The notes beneath the pieces were generated by a model, which saw only the letters and a program-made list of their open reading frames with translations, searched no databases and was not told the origin of the DNA. From positions 1 to 64,000 of the forward strand of contig CAYMZZ010000004.1 of the NCBI GenBank assembly GCA_964395095.1: DNA of 64,000 nt, in the 5' to 3' direction. Source of the DNA: CAYMZZ01 sp964395095. GTDB lineage: Bacteria > Bacteroidota > Bacteroidia > Chitinophagales > Chitinophagaceae. The position numbers were made by a program, and so were the translations under genes. Every line of letters starts with the position of its first letter. The stretch's first letter is position 1. Below are positions 7,480 to 15,925 of the stretch, piece after piece.

Positions 7480-8244
7480 CTAATGCTTTTCCGCCGCGCC
7501 CAGGGCGAAGAGGGCAAAATCGTATTTGACGGGATCATCCTGATCCATTTCGCGCAACCGATTGGTGAGCTCCAGAGCAGCCTGCCAATCCGTTGACGGC
7601 CTTTTGAGCAGCCCCAGCTTACGGGCTACCCTGGCTACATGCAGGTCGATAGGGCAAATCAATTGCGAAGGGCTGATGTTTTTCCAGATACCAAAGTCAA
7701 CACCCCTGTTGTCGTTGCGTACCATCCAGCGCATAAACATATTCAGCCGCTTGCAGGTAGAGCCTTTGTGTGGGCTGGCAATATGCTTGCGTGTACGGGC
7801 TGGCGCATCTTCGAGCGAAAAAAAATAATGATGAAACCCAGTGAGCATCGATTCCATATCGGCGCCAAACCGAGTAAATGCCGTTTCGAGGCTTTCCTGC
7901 TGCCGGTAATGGAAGCGGAGAAATTCTACAAAATACAATAAGTCGGTATCGTTGAAAGTACGATGACGGAAGCCGAGCAATTGCTTTAGCAGGGTTGGAT
8001 CATCGGCCCTCAAACAAAATTCATAGGGTACATGATCCATTCTCGACATCAGTTCGGCACTTTTCCGAATGATGCTGGTACGATTCCCCCACGCAAAGAC
8101 GGCTGCAAAAAAAGCCGCAATCTCAATATCCTGCTTACGCGTGAAGCGATGGGGGATGCTGATGGGGTCTTCGCTGATAAAAAATGGCTGGTTATAAGTT
8201 TCCAGCTTCTGATCCAGCAATGCTTTAATGGTGGCCGGCTTCAT
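7480..8244 (-). CDS. TIGR02757 family protein (DUF2400)
   Basis: 254 residues matching the uncharacterised TIGR02757/DUF2400 family in length and motifs: PHRFTRKQDIEIAAFFAAVFAWGNR near residue 30, GSTCKRLNMFMRWMVRNDNRGVDFGIWK near 160-190 and CPIDLHVARVARKLGLLKR near 195. The pattern around CPIDLHVAR resembles the helix-hairpin-helix DNA-glycosylase-like fold, but no activity is established. It is probably cytoplasmic and monocistronic. The start at 8244 is the only ATG before the conserved N-terminus. Confidence 0.85.
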   Translation of the reverse strand: MKPATIKALLDQKLETYNQPFFISEDPISIPHRFTRKQDIEIAAFFAAVFAWGNRTSIIRKSAELMSRMDHVPYEFCLRADDPTLLKQLLGFRHRTFNDTDLLYFVEFLRFHYRQQESLETAFTRFGADMESMLTGFHHYFFSLEDAPARTRKHIASPHKGSTCKRLNMFMRWMVRNDNRGVDFGIWKNISPSQLICPIDLHVARVARKLGLLKRPSTDWQAALELTNRLREMDQDDPVKYDFALFALGAAEKH

Positions 8245-8265
8245 ACCTCAAAGGTACGAAGCCCG

Positions 8266-8412
8266 CTATAGTACCCGGTCGCCACGGATGACGCGCAACA
8301 AAACAGCGATTAAAGCAATCACCAGCAATATATGGATCAGCGCGCCTGCCGAATAAACAAAGAATCCCAGCAGCCAGCCAATAATCAGAATAACGGCAAT
8401 AAGGTAAAGCAT
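8266..8412 (-). CDS. lmo0937/DUF5670-type small membrane protein
   Basis: A 48-residue ORF (ATG at 8412, TAG at 8266-8268) with two hydrophobic helices around a short turn: MLYLIAVILIIGWLLGFFVY and a second helix over residues 24-40, ending RVIRGDRVL. This is the typical layout of the lmo0937 family, in which a short first helix with IIGWLLGFF and a basic C-terminus are diagnostic. Such peptides sit in the inner membrane and are often stress-induced in Bacteroidota; the molecular role is unknown. A 95-residue ORF overlapping it in another frame is a shadow. Confidence 0.8.
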   Translation of the reverse strand: MLYLIAVILIIGWLLGFFVYSAGALIHILLVIALIAVLLRVIRGDRVL

Positions 8413-8531
8413 AACGAATTGATTTTGGATGAGGAAATCGGGTTATGCTAATACTTATGCGAATAGGATGCCAAAAGAATTTCCGCCGTAGCCGGAGATA
8501 AAAATTCCCCAATTTGGGGAAGAGTGGGGAA

Positions 8532-8675
8532 ACGTTATACGTTGTACGTTTTGGGGAGTTTAAAGTTTAGGGTTTAAAGTTTAAGGTTTAAAGTTTAAGG
8601 TTTAAGTGGGTATATTGATAACCAAACTTAAACCTTAAACTTTAAACCCTAAACTCCCAAAAACGTATAACGTTA
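8532..8675. repeat. composite 7-nt-period inverted repeat: ACGTTGT outside, GTTTAGG inside
   Basis: The outer arms are ACGTTAT/ACGTTGT/ACGTTTT (8532-8552) and AACGTATAACGTT (8662-8674). The inner arms are GTTTAAA/GTTTAGG/GTTTAAG units (8558-8606) and ACTTAAA/CCTTAAA/CTTTAAA/CCCTAAA units (8626-8655). It has the same nested order of the same two flavours as at 4868-5074. It ends 4 nt before the stop of the next gene. Confidence 0.85.
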
Positions 8676-8678
8676 AAC

Positions 8679-11129
8679 TTAATGCTTCACCATCGTCAAC
8701 ACTTCCTTCCCTCCATTATCTTCTACCAGTATCTTATAGATTCCGGCCGGCCAGGATTGGCTGGGGAGGGTTATCTGGTTTTCGGAATGCCAGGATTGAT
8801 ACATCCTTTGCCCCTGGCTGTTGACTACTGAAATGTAAACGCGGTTGGTATTGGTTCTTTGTATTTGCACATTACCCGTAGCAGGGTTGGGGTACAGGCG
8901 CAAGGCGTTGGCTCCAATCACCTGAATCATTCGTACATCGCTGTAATGCTGGCGGCCATCAATATCTACCTGGAGCAGGCGATAATAATGCGCCCCGGCT
9001 TTGGGAGCACTATGCGTAAACGAATAATGCTGATCCCGGTCGCTATTGCCGGCAGCAGCAACACGTCCCAACTCTTCCCAATTGCTGCCATCGAGGCTAT
9101 GCTGCACACGGAACTCCCAACTGTTCTGCTCCGATGCGGTTGTCCATTCAAGCCTTGCATCTCCCTGGATCAACTTCGCATCGAAAGAACGAAAACTCAC
9201 AGGCAGGGTAGAACCGAAATTAACCATGAATTTGGCATCATTGGTTCCCACCATACGAAACTGGTCGCCACTGGCCACAATATCATTCACACGGCTTTCT
9301 ATGCCTGTTGCGGCACCTGTCCAGTTTACGCCATCAGAAGAATAAAGCATAAATGTTTCAAGCGTGTTCAGGTCAAATGCGGCACCGGCAAAACGTCCAT
9401 TGCTGTAAGCGATAACCGTTTCACCAAAATCAGAACCCAGGGTAGTGGCACCGGGAGCGCTCGTTACCCTTCCCACATTTCCATAACTTGCCGAGTTAGC
9501 CGGAGTGGTCGTTGACACTGTAAAGAATTCATAGTTGTCGTAATCGGAGCCTGAAAAATGGTAACGTGTGCCATCATAAGCTACATCGGTATAGTTAGCC
9601 ACATCAAAGCCAATAGAAGGCGTCACATCATTCCAGGTTAGTCCATCGGTAGAATGCATGATCACGCCCATCCAGGAAGCATTAACATAGCCGATCGCAA
9701 AATATTGCCCATTAACCCGGCGGATCTTGAAATAATAATTATCAGCCGTGTTGGCTTCAGTCCAACTGGTACCATTGGCTGAGTACTGAATCTTTCCCTG
9801 CCAGGTAGTGGGATCATAGGTTGTAGCAACATAGCGGGTACCATCATGAATAATGCTGCTGACACCAAAAGAGGGTGTGGATACGCTGCTCCAGCTACTG
9901 CCATCGGCTGATTCGGCCACAATATTCCTGCCTGCAGCCACAAAACGGCTGCCATCCCAGGTTACGGCATAGAGTTCATTATAATAACTCCCGGTCTGGC
10001 CGGTCCAGGTAGTAAAGTCGGGCGAAGAGAATAGAACCCCCATCGAACCCATCGGGCCTGCCGCCGCCCAGGTACCGGATCCATTGGTGGCAAGGCTATA
10101 AAAACTTCCACCATAATACCGATAGTTGACGCCATCATCGGATCCCACCAGTCCCTCATTACCAAACATGAAATATTTCCCATTGAGATAAGCTGCTCCC
10201 TGCGCTACAATATAAATTGTACGCGGCTCCAGCGTGAAATTGATACCATCGTTGGAGGAATAAACCGATCCATACCCGCCATGATACTGGCTGGAGCCAA
10301 ACAGGTACCATTTGGTTCCATCATAAATACCATGAAAAGTTTGATTGGGTGAACCCACTGTTTGCACATTCAGATTCGGCAGGGTTACCGGCATGGATGC
10401 CGTGCTATTGGTCCAGCTACTGGCATCGGTAGATGTGTACACATGGGTATTGCTCATGAAAATATAAAAACGGTTTCCCAGGTATTGAACCCGGTTCAAG
10501 CTTCCGGCAACAATATTTTGAAAGCTCCATGAGTTGGAGGTGGCGGTAGTAGAGCGATAAATCAGTACACCGGAATGTCCCGAAGTACGGGCGCCAAAAG
10601 CATACACCCCGTTACCATAACTTACACTGTTAAAATAATCGGTGGATGTGCCAATACCGGCATTCACTGTAATGCTATTCCAGGTAATACCATCAGCCGA
10701 CTGACGAATAGTACGATTGTAGCCGGCAGCATAAAAAGAACCATTCAGAAACTCCAGCGCAATCAGGTGATTGGTAGTGGAAGAAGTACGCTGTGTCCAG
10801 CTAATACCATCCGTTGATGAAGCGATAAGCCCATCGTAACCCACCAGTACAAATACCCCGGCTCCAAAGCTAATACCCCGAAAATCACCGGCAGGCAGGC
10901 TGGCATCCGTTACTTTGGTCCAGTTATTCGCATCGGTGGAACGATACATATTCCCATCCTGAAAAATGGCTACATAGGCTCCATTGCCATAGGCAATCCC
11001 CCTGCCGGCAAAATTGCCGGTGGGCAGGCCCTGCATCACGGAGATTGTGGGCGCCTGCGAAAAAACAGAAGAGATAGAAAATGCGAAGCAGAGAATAAGG
11101 GTAGCAAAACGCGTAATGATTTTGTGCAT
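8679..11129 (-). CDS. secreted beta-propeller protein with T9SS sorting domain
   Basis: 816 residues. A signal peptide opens it (MHKIITRFATLILCFAFSIS, cleavage near VFSQA). About residues 30-650 hold many repeats of the form YGNGxYVAxG...SxDGxxW, as in BNR/Sortilin-type propellers (for example YRSTDANNWTKV, ASSTDGISWTQR, HSTDGLTWNDV), enough for more than one propeller. A beta-sandwich follows (VSFRSFDAKLIQGDARLEW, about 660-735). The last 75 residues are a type IX secretion C-terminal domain (LRLYPNPATGNVQI, then PAGIYKILVEDNGGK). It should be exported through the outer membrane and either released or attached to the cell surface. The substrate is unknown. Confidence 0.85.
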   Translation of the reverse strand: MHKIITRFATLILCFAFSISSVFSQAPTISVMQGLPTGNFAGRGIAYGNGAYVAIFQDGNMYRSTDANNWTKVTDASLPAGDFRGISFGAGVFVLVGYDGLIASSTDGISWTQRTSSTTNHLIALEFLNGSFYAAGYNRTIRQSADGITWNSITVNAGIGTSTDYFNSVSYGNGVYAFGARTSGHSGVLIYRSTTATSNSWSFQNIVAGSLNRVQYLGNRFYIFMSNTHVYTSTDASSWTNSTASMPVTLPNLNVQTVGSPNQTFHGIYDGTKWYLFGSSQYHGGYGSVYSSNDGINFTLEPRTIYIVAQGAAYLNGKYFMFGNEGLVGSDDGVNYRYYGGSFYSLATNGSGTWAAAGPMGSMGVLFSSPDFTTWTGQTGSYYNELYAVTWDGSRFVAAGRNIVAESADGSSWSSVSTPSFGVSSIIHDGTRYVATTYDPTTWQGKIQYSANGTSWTEANTADNYYFKIRRVNGQYFAIGYVNASWMGVIMHSTDGLTWNDVTPSIGFDVANYTDVAYDGTRYHFSGSDYDNYEFFTVSTTTPANSASYGNVGRVTSAPGATTLGSDFGETVIAYSNGRFAGAAFDLNTLETFMLYSSDGVNWTGAATGIESRVNDIVASGDQFRMVGTNDAKFMVNFGSTLPVSFRSFDAKLIQGDARLEWTTASEQNSWEFRVQHSLDGSNWEELGRVAAAGNSDRDQHYSFTHSAPKAGAHYYRLLQVDIDGRQHYSDVRMIQVIGANALRLYPNPATGNVQIQRTNTNRVYISVVNSQGQRMYQSWHSENQITLPSQSWPAGIYKILVEDNGGKEVLTMVKH

Positions 11130-11201
11130 AGGTTTGGATTTTTTTGCAAATAGCAGGCAAGCTCGGGGAAAAAGCCCGGGAAATCAATAAGGGAAACACT
11201 T

Positions 11202-11490
11202 AGTTAGTAGAAAGTTGTAAGTAGTAAGTTGTAAGTAGGAAGTAGGAAGTCTTTAATAGATAATATCTGCGTTCATCTGCGAAAAAATCTGCGAAAATCT
11301 GCGGGAAACTAAACCTGCGCTTTGTAGATGCTTAGAGGGCCGAAGCTTTTCCCGCAGATACGCAGATACTATCCCTTAAGTTCCCAACTCCCAACTCCCT
11401 ACTCCCAACTCCCTACTCCCTACTCCCTACTTCCTACTCCCTACTCCCTACTCCCTACTTTCTACTCCCCACTTTCTACTCCCCACTTAT
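11202..11490. repeat. 7-nt-period inverted repeat, GTAAGTA/TACTCCC flavour with inner ATCTGCG palindrome
   Basis: Left arm 11202-11250 has GTAAGTA, GTAAGTT and GGAAGTA units. Right arm 11380-11490 has ACTCCCA, ACTCCCT, ACTTTCT and ACTCCCC units in longer tandem, one of the longest runs in the window. Between them are ATCTGCG units (11265-11305) facing GCAGATA units (11350-11370). It fills most of the 433-nt space between two divergent genes and ends about 24 nt before the palindromes in front of dnaE. Confidence 0.82.
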
Positions 11491-11513
11491 CACTTAAAAC
11501 TAATTTATTTAGC

Positions 11514-11537
11514 AGTATAATACTAAAATTTATAGTA
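11514..11537 (+). promoter_or_regulatory. overlapping palindromes upstream of the dnaE-dinB cassette
   Basis: AGTATAATACT (11514-11524) overlaps TACTAAAATTTATAGTA (11521-11537), a TACTA-N7-TAGTA palindrome, in an AT-rich stretch 26 nt before the start codon. A short GCCCC-N9-GGGGC hairpin (11542-11560) follows just before the ATG. The location fits an operator for damage-induced control; the regulator is not in the window. Confidence 0.45.
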
Positions 11538-11562
11538 ATTTGCCCCTCCTCAACCGGGGCAT

Positions 11563-14500
11563 ATGTATATCAATTGCAAAACAAATTATAGCTTTCGCTA
11601 TGGCACTTTTGGGACCGAGGAGTTGGTTAAAGCGGCTGTAAACCATGGCATTACTTCATTGGCCCTGACCAATATCAACAATACCTGCGATGCCTGGGAC
11701 TTTGTGCAGTTTTGCCGTCGCGAGAAAATCAAACCCATACTGGGGACGGAAATCCGGAAGGATAACCGTCTCCTCTACATTCTGCTGGCCTGCAACAACC
11801 AGGGCTTTGCCTGGATCAATCGCTTTCTCTCCCGGCACCTGCTCAGCCATACCGATTTTCCCCTCCGTGCGGAGGACCATATCTTTTTCGACAACAGTTG
11901 GGATGGGTTTGTGATTTACCCCTGGCAGGGGAAGAAGCCGGAAGACCTGTTTCCCAACGAATTCATCGGCCTTCTCCCCACCGAAACCACGCGCTTATTT
12001 GGTTTGGATAACCGCTGGCAGGAAAAATTTGTGATCCGCCAGCCGGTAACGGTGCAAAACAAGGGCTATCATAATCTGCACCGCCTGCTGCGTGCTATTG
12101 ATCAGAACCTGTTGTTGTCGAAACTACCAGCCGAGAGCATCTGCTCACCCCTGGAATATTTTCGATCGCCTTCGGAACTGCTACAGGCATTTCAGCAATA
12201 CCCCTTTGTTGTTACCAACACCTATCGCCTGATGGATGCCTGCCAGATTGAAATGGATTTTGGAAAGGACAAGAATAAAAAAACGTATAGCGCTTCCATG
12301 GAAGATGATCGTGTGCTGCTGGGCAAGCTGGCGCGCGATGGATTGATGATGCGCTATGGCGCCCGCTACCGGCAGGCGCTGACCCGGCTTGAAAAAGAAC
12401 TTGACATCATACACCAACTTGGATTCAATGCCTACTTTCTTATTACATGGGATATTATCCGCTACGCACAAAACAAGGGATATTATCATGTGGGCCGGGG
12501 CAGTGGTGCTAACTCCCTGGTTGCATATTGCCTGCAGATCACTGATGTGGATCCGATTGAGCTGGACCTGTACTTCGAGCGGTTTCTGAATCCGCACCGA
12601 ACCAGTCCGCCCGATTTTGATATCGACTTCAGTTGGACCGACCGCGACGATGTGATTGATTATGTTTTCAAACGCTATGGCCGCGAGCAGGTGGCCCTGC
12701 TTGGCATGTATGCTACCTTTCAGTACAATGCCATTGTGCGGGAACTGGGTAAGGTATTTGGGTTACCTAAATCCGAAATCGACGGTTTGGCCGAACATGG
12801 ACATTATAATGGCGAATCAAGGGGCGCCAATTTTGAGAAACGAAACAGCGAAGACCCCATTCGCAAAGCCATTCTGCAATATGGGCGGCTCATGCAGCAT
12901 TTTCCCGATCACCTCAGCATCCATCCCGGAGGCATGCTCATCAGCGAAAAGCCCATTACCGATTATACGGCCGTACACATGCCCCCCAAGGGTTTTCCCA
13001 CCACGCAGATCGATATGTTTGTTGCCGACGACATTGGTCTTTACAAGCTCGATATCCTTAGCCAGCGTGGACTGGGTCATATCCGCGACAGTCTGCGACT
13101 GATCCGGGAGAATAAGAAAACGGATATAGATATTCACGACGTGGCCCATTTTAAAAAGGACGAAAAAGTGCGAACGCATATCCGGGATGCCAATACCATC
13201 GGTTGCTTTTATATTGAGTCGCCCGCCATGCGCCATGTGTTGAAAAAACTGCATTGCGAAGATTACCTGACCCTGGTAGCTGCCAGCTCCATCATTCGCC
13301 CGGGTGTGGGGCGGAGTGGGATGATGACGGAATATATCCGTCGTTTTCACGACCGCTCACGCATTAAATACCCACATGAAGGGCTGGAGCCACTACTACG
13401 CGAAACCTATGGGGTAATGGTGTACCAGGAAGATGTGATTAAAGTAGCCCACCACTGGGCGGGGCTCGATATGGCTGAAGCGGATATGCTGCGCAGGGCT
13501 ACCAGTTTTAAATACCGATCCAAAAGCAATATGCCGCAGTTGAAAGAGAAGTTTTTTGCCAACTGCCGGGGCTTTGGTTATCCCGATAGCGCGGCCGAAG
13601 AGGTTTGGCGACAGATTGAGAGCTTCGCCGAATTCAGTTTCTGTAAAGCCCATTCCGCCTCCTTTGCCGTGGAAAGCTATCAAAGCCTTTTTCTCAAAGC
13701 CTATTACCCCATGGAGTTTATGGTGGCGGTGATCAACAATTTTGGTGGCTTCTACAGCCATCGTAATCGCGAACTCTATTACTACGAATTGATGCGAACC
13801 GGCGCCAGGGTGCATCCCCCCTGCGTAAACCAAAGTTTGCAACTCACCCATATACGGGGCAGCGATGTGCATATTGGTTTTATTCAGATAAAAGGTCTCG
13901 AAGAAAATCTTGTGCTTCGTATTGTGGAAAGCCGCCAGCAACAGGGTGTATATACCGACCTTGAAGACCTGATCAATCGAACTGGCGTTGGCCATAGCCA
14001 GCTCAACCTGCTCATACGCAGCGGGGCCCTGCGCTTTACGGGAAAAACCAAAAAGCAATTGCTTTGGGAGGGCGATCTGCTCCTGAAAAATGCGGCGAAG
14101 CCTGTTGTTGGCAGCAATACTCTCTTTCATACAACGGGAAAAAATTTTACGCTCCCGCAACTGCCCGAATACCCGCTCGATGATGTGTATGACCAGGTAG
14201 AGCTCCTGGGCTTCCCGGTTTGTAATCCCTTTGTGCTGGTAGACCAGGATCCAAAAAACTATATGCCCGCCCGGGAACTGCCCGCGCATAAGGGCAAAAC
14301 CGTGACCGTACTCGCCTATCATATCACCCAAAAGCCCGTGCGAACCATAAGGGGCGATGTAATGAGCTTTGGCACCTTCATCGACTCGGAATTGAACTGG
14401 ATAGATACCGTGCATTTTCCCGAAGCACATAAGCTGATGCAACCACAGGCCGGCTTCTACCAGATCAGCGGAAAAGTGGTGGAGGAGTTTGGCGTATACA

Positions 14501-14565
14501 GCATTGAAGTAAACCATATAGAAAAAGCCGGTATCAAAAACCGGCGCAACAGCGTACCCCTATGA
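11563..14565 (+). CDS. dnaE: DNA polymerase III alpha-type, translesion (ImuC/DnaE2-like)
   Basis: 1000 residues, shorter than replicative DnaE (about 1150-1200). The N-terminal PHP domain (1-200) is degenerate: the usual metal-binding HxH and LTDHGN motifs read CKTNYS and LTNINN. The polymerase core is intact, with GRGSGANSLVAYCLQITDVDP (near 310) and the catalytic Asp pair in PDFDIDFSW (near 348). A C-terminal HhH/OB region follows. A degenerate PHP with an intact active site and a coupled Y-family polymerase suggest error-prone damage bypass, not chromosome replication. The stop overlaps the dinB start as ATGA. Confidence 0.85.
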   Translation: MYINCKTNYSFRYGTFGTEELVKAAVNHGITSLALTNINNTCDAWDFVQFCRREKIKPILGTEIRKDNRLLYILLACNNQGFAWINRFLSRHLLSHTDFPLRAEDHIFFDNSWDGFVIYPWQGKKPEDLFPNEFIGLLPTETTRLFGLDNRWQEKFVIRQPVTVQNKGYHNLHRLLRAIDQNLLLSKLPAESICSPLEYFRSPSELLQAFQQYPFVVTNTYRLMDACQIEMDFGKDKNKKTYSASMEDDRVLLGKLARDGLMMRYGARYRQALTRLEKELDIIHQLGFNAYFLITWDIIRYAQNKGYYHVGRGSGANSLVAYCLQITDVDPIELDLYFERFLNPHRTSPPDFDIDFSWTDRDDVIDYVFKRYGREQVALLGMYATFQYNAIVRELGKVFGLPKSEIDGLAEHGHYNGESRGANFEKRNSEDPIRKAILQYGRLMQHFPDHLSIHPGGMLISEKPITDYTAVHMPPKGFPTTQIDMFVADDIGLYKLDILSQRGLGHIRDSLRLIRENKKTDIDIHDVAHFKKDEKVRTHIRDANTIGCFYIESPAMRHVLKKLHCEDYLTLVAASSIIRPGVGRSGMMTEYIRRFHDRSRIKYPHEGLEPLLRETYGVMVYQEDVIKVAHHWAGLDMAEADMLRRATSFKYRSKSNMPQLKEKFFANCRGFGYPDSAAEEVWRQIESFAEFSFCKAHSASFAVESYQSLFLKAYYPMEFMVAVINNFGGFYSHRNRELYYYELMRTGARVHPPCVNQSLQLTHIRGSDVHIGFIQIKGLEENLVLRIVESRQQQGVYTDLEDLINRTGVGHSQLNLLIRSGALRFTGKTKKQLLWEGDLLLKNAAKPVVGSNTLFHTTGKNFTLPQLPEYPLDDVYDQVELLGFPVCNPFVLVDQDPKNYMPARELPAHKGKTVTVLAYHITQKPVRTIRGDVMSFGTFIDSELNWIDTVHFPEAHKLMQPQAGFYQISGKVVEEFGVYSIEVNHIEKAGIKNRRNSVPL

Positions 14566-15722
14566 TACTGGACCCTAATCGACATATTGCCCACCTCGAT
14601 ATGGATAGCTTTTTTGTATCGGTAGAGCGGCTGCACCATAGCGCCCTGCGCGATAAACCCCTGATAGTGGGTGGTGGCGAGCGCGGTGTGGTGATGGCCT
14701 GCAGCTACGAAACCCGTAAATTTCAGGTACACAGCGGCATGCCTATGAAGATGGCACGACGCCTCTGCCCCGAAGCGATTGTGATTAGGGGAGATTATGA
14801 AAATTATTCCCGACATTCAAGGTTGATAACCGATATTGTACACGACAATGTTCCTCTTTTTGAAAAAGCCTCGATTGATGAGTTCTATGTGGACCTGACG
14901 GGTATGGATAAGTTTTTTGGTTGCACCCGCTTTGTTCGTGAGCTGAAACAGAAAATCATTCGTGAAAGCGGCCTGCCCTTGTCCTTTGGCATGGCCAGCA
15001 ATAAACTGGTGAGCAAAGTGGCTACCGGCGAGGGCAAACCCAACGGACAGTTGGAAATTCCCTTTGGCGAGGAGAAAAACTTTCTGGCTCCCCTGCCGGT
15101 ACACAAAATGCCGGGTATAGGCCAGGAAACCGCACGCCTGTTGATGCAACGCGGTGTGGAAAGCATCAGCTACCTGGCCCATATACCCGTTGAGATGCTG
15201 GAAAGTCTGTTTGGAAAAACCGGCACCGCCCTCTGGCGCAAAGCCAATGGTATAGATGAAACCCCGGTGATTCCCTACCGGGAACAAAAATCCATTTCCA
15301 CCGAGCAAACCTTTGATAGCGATACCACCAATATCACGGCCCTGCATGCACGGCTGAGCCGGATGACCGAGGAAATTGCTTTTGAACTGCGCAAGCAGCA
15401 AAAGCTTACCGGCTGTATATCCGTAAAAATTAAATACGCCAATTTCGATACCGCCAGTAAGCAAAAGCGCATAGCTTATACCAATGCGGATCATCTGTTG
15501 TTGCAAACAGCAAGGGACCTGCTCGATAAACTGTACGACCGTCGCCTGCTGGTGAGGCTGATAGGCGTTCGCCTTACCGACCTGATAGCCGGCAGCCATC
15601 AGATCACTCTTTTTGAAGATACCCAGGAGCAAATCCGCCTTTACCAGGCCATTGACAGCATTAAAAACAGGTTTGGGGAAAAGCTGTTGTTGCGGGGAGG
15701 GGGCGTGAGGCGTGAATCGTGA
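14562..15722 (+). CDS. dinB: Y-family DNA polymerase (DinB / Pol IV type)
   Basis: 386 residues. The catalytic residues are all present: HLDMDSFFVSVE at 11-22 and KASIDEFYVDLTG near 105. The HhH region has HKMPGIGQETARLL, and the little-finger domain starts near 235 (EQKSISTEQTFDSDT). This differs from ImuB, which lacks the catalytic carboxylates, so here the Y-family partner should be active. It ends with LLLRGGGVRRES, the last residues of which are encoded by the repeat array that follows. No clear clamp-binding peptide was identified beyond HQITLFED near 345, which resembles QxxLF. Confidence 0.9.
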   Translation: MILDPNRHIAHLDMDSFFVSVERLHHSALRDKPLIVGGGERGVVMACSYETRKFQVHSGMPMKMARRLCPEAIVIRGDYENYSRHSRLITDIVHDNVPLFEKASIDEFYVDLTGMDKFFGCTRFVRELKQKIIRESGLPLSFGMASNKLVSKVATGEGKPNGQLEIPFGEEKNFLAPLPVHKMPGIGQETARLLMQRGVESISYLAHIPVEMLESLFGKTGTALWRKANGIDETPVIPYREQKSISTEQTFDSDTTNITALHARLSRMTEEIAFELRKQQKLTGCISVKIKYANFDTASKQKRIAYTNADHLLLQTARDLLDKLYDRRLLVRLIGVRLTDLIAGSHQITLFEDTQEQIRLYQAIDSIKNRFGEKLLLRGGGVRRES

Positions 15723-15880
15723 GACGTGAGGCGTGAGGCGTGAGTCCGCTCCATAGGAGCGGGTTATAGGTAGCCCGCCGCGGCGGACGGGCTTGTATAT
15801 TTCGCCCCTTCGGGGCTGGTCCGCCTTCGGCTAAGCCTCACGTCTCACGATTCACGTCTCACGCCTCACGCCTCACGATT
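15703..15880. repeat. 7-nt-period inverted repeat, GTGAGGC/GCCTCAC flavour, with GC-rich hairpins in the loop
   Basis: Left arm 15703-15744 has GTGAGGC, GTGAATC, GTGAGAC and GTGAGGC units. Right arm 15835-15880 has GCCTCAC, GTCTCAC, GATTCAC and GCCTCAC units. The loop holds compact hairpins: CCGCTCC/GGAGCGG, GCCCGCC/GGCGGACGGGC, GCCCC-TTC-GGGGC and CCGCCTTCGGC. The last codons and the stop of dinB (15720-15722) lie inside the left arm. Confidence 0.87.
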
Positions 15881-15925
15881 TTGCTTAATTTCGTTCCTAC
15901 TTCCCTTCCTCAAAACCACTCACCC

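Noticed and set aside
8225..8512. 95-residue ORF on the minus strand
   Set aside because: Shadow of the 48-residue DUF5670-type gene in another frame and overlapping the TIGR02757 start.
11202..11490. Possible CRISPR array or telomere-like repeat
   Set aside because: Repeats are 7 nt without spacers of constant length, and no cas genes are present. The GTTTAGG units elsewhere resemble the plant telomere unit, but they are degenerate, short and flanked by bacterial genes.
11328..11591. 87-residue ORF with repeating Leu-Pro-Thr-Pro-Tyr-Ser units
   Set aside because: Translation of the heptamer array (7-nt period gives a 7-residue protein repeat over 21 nt); no gene features, and it overlaps the dnaE promoter.
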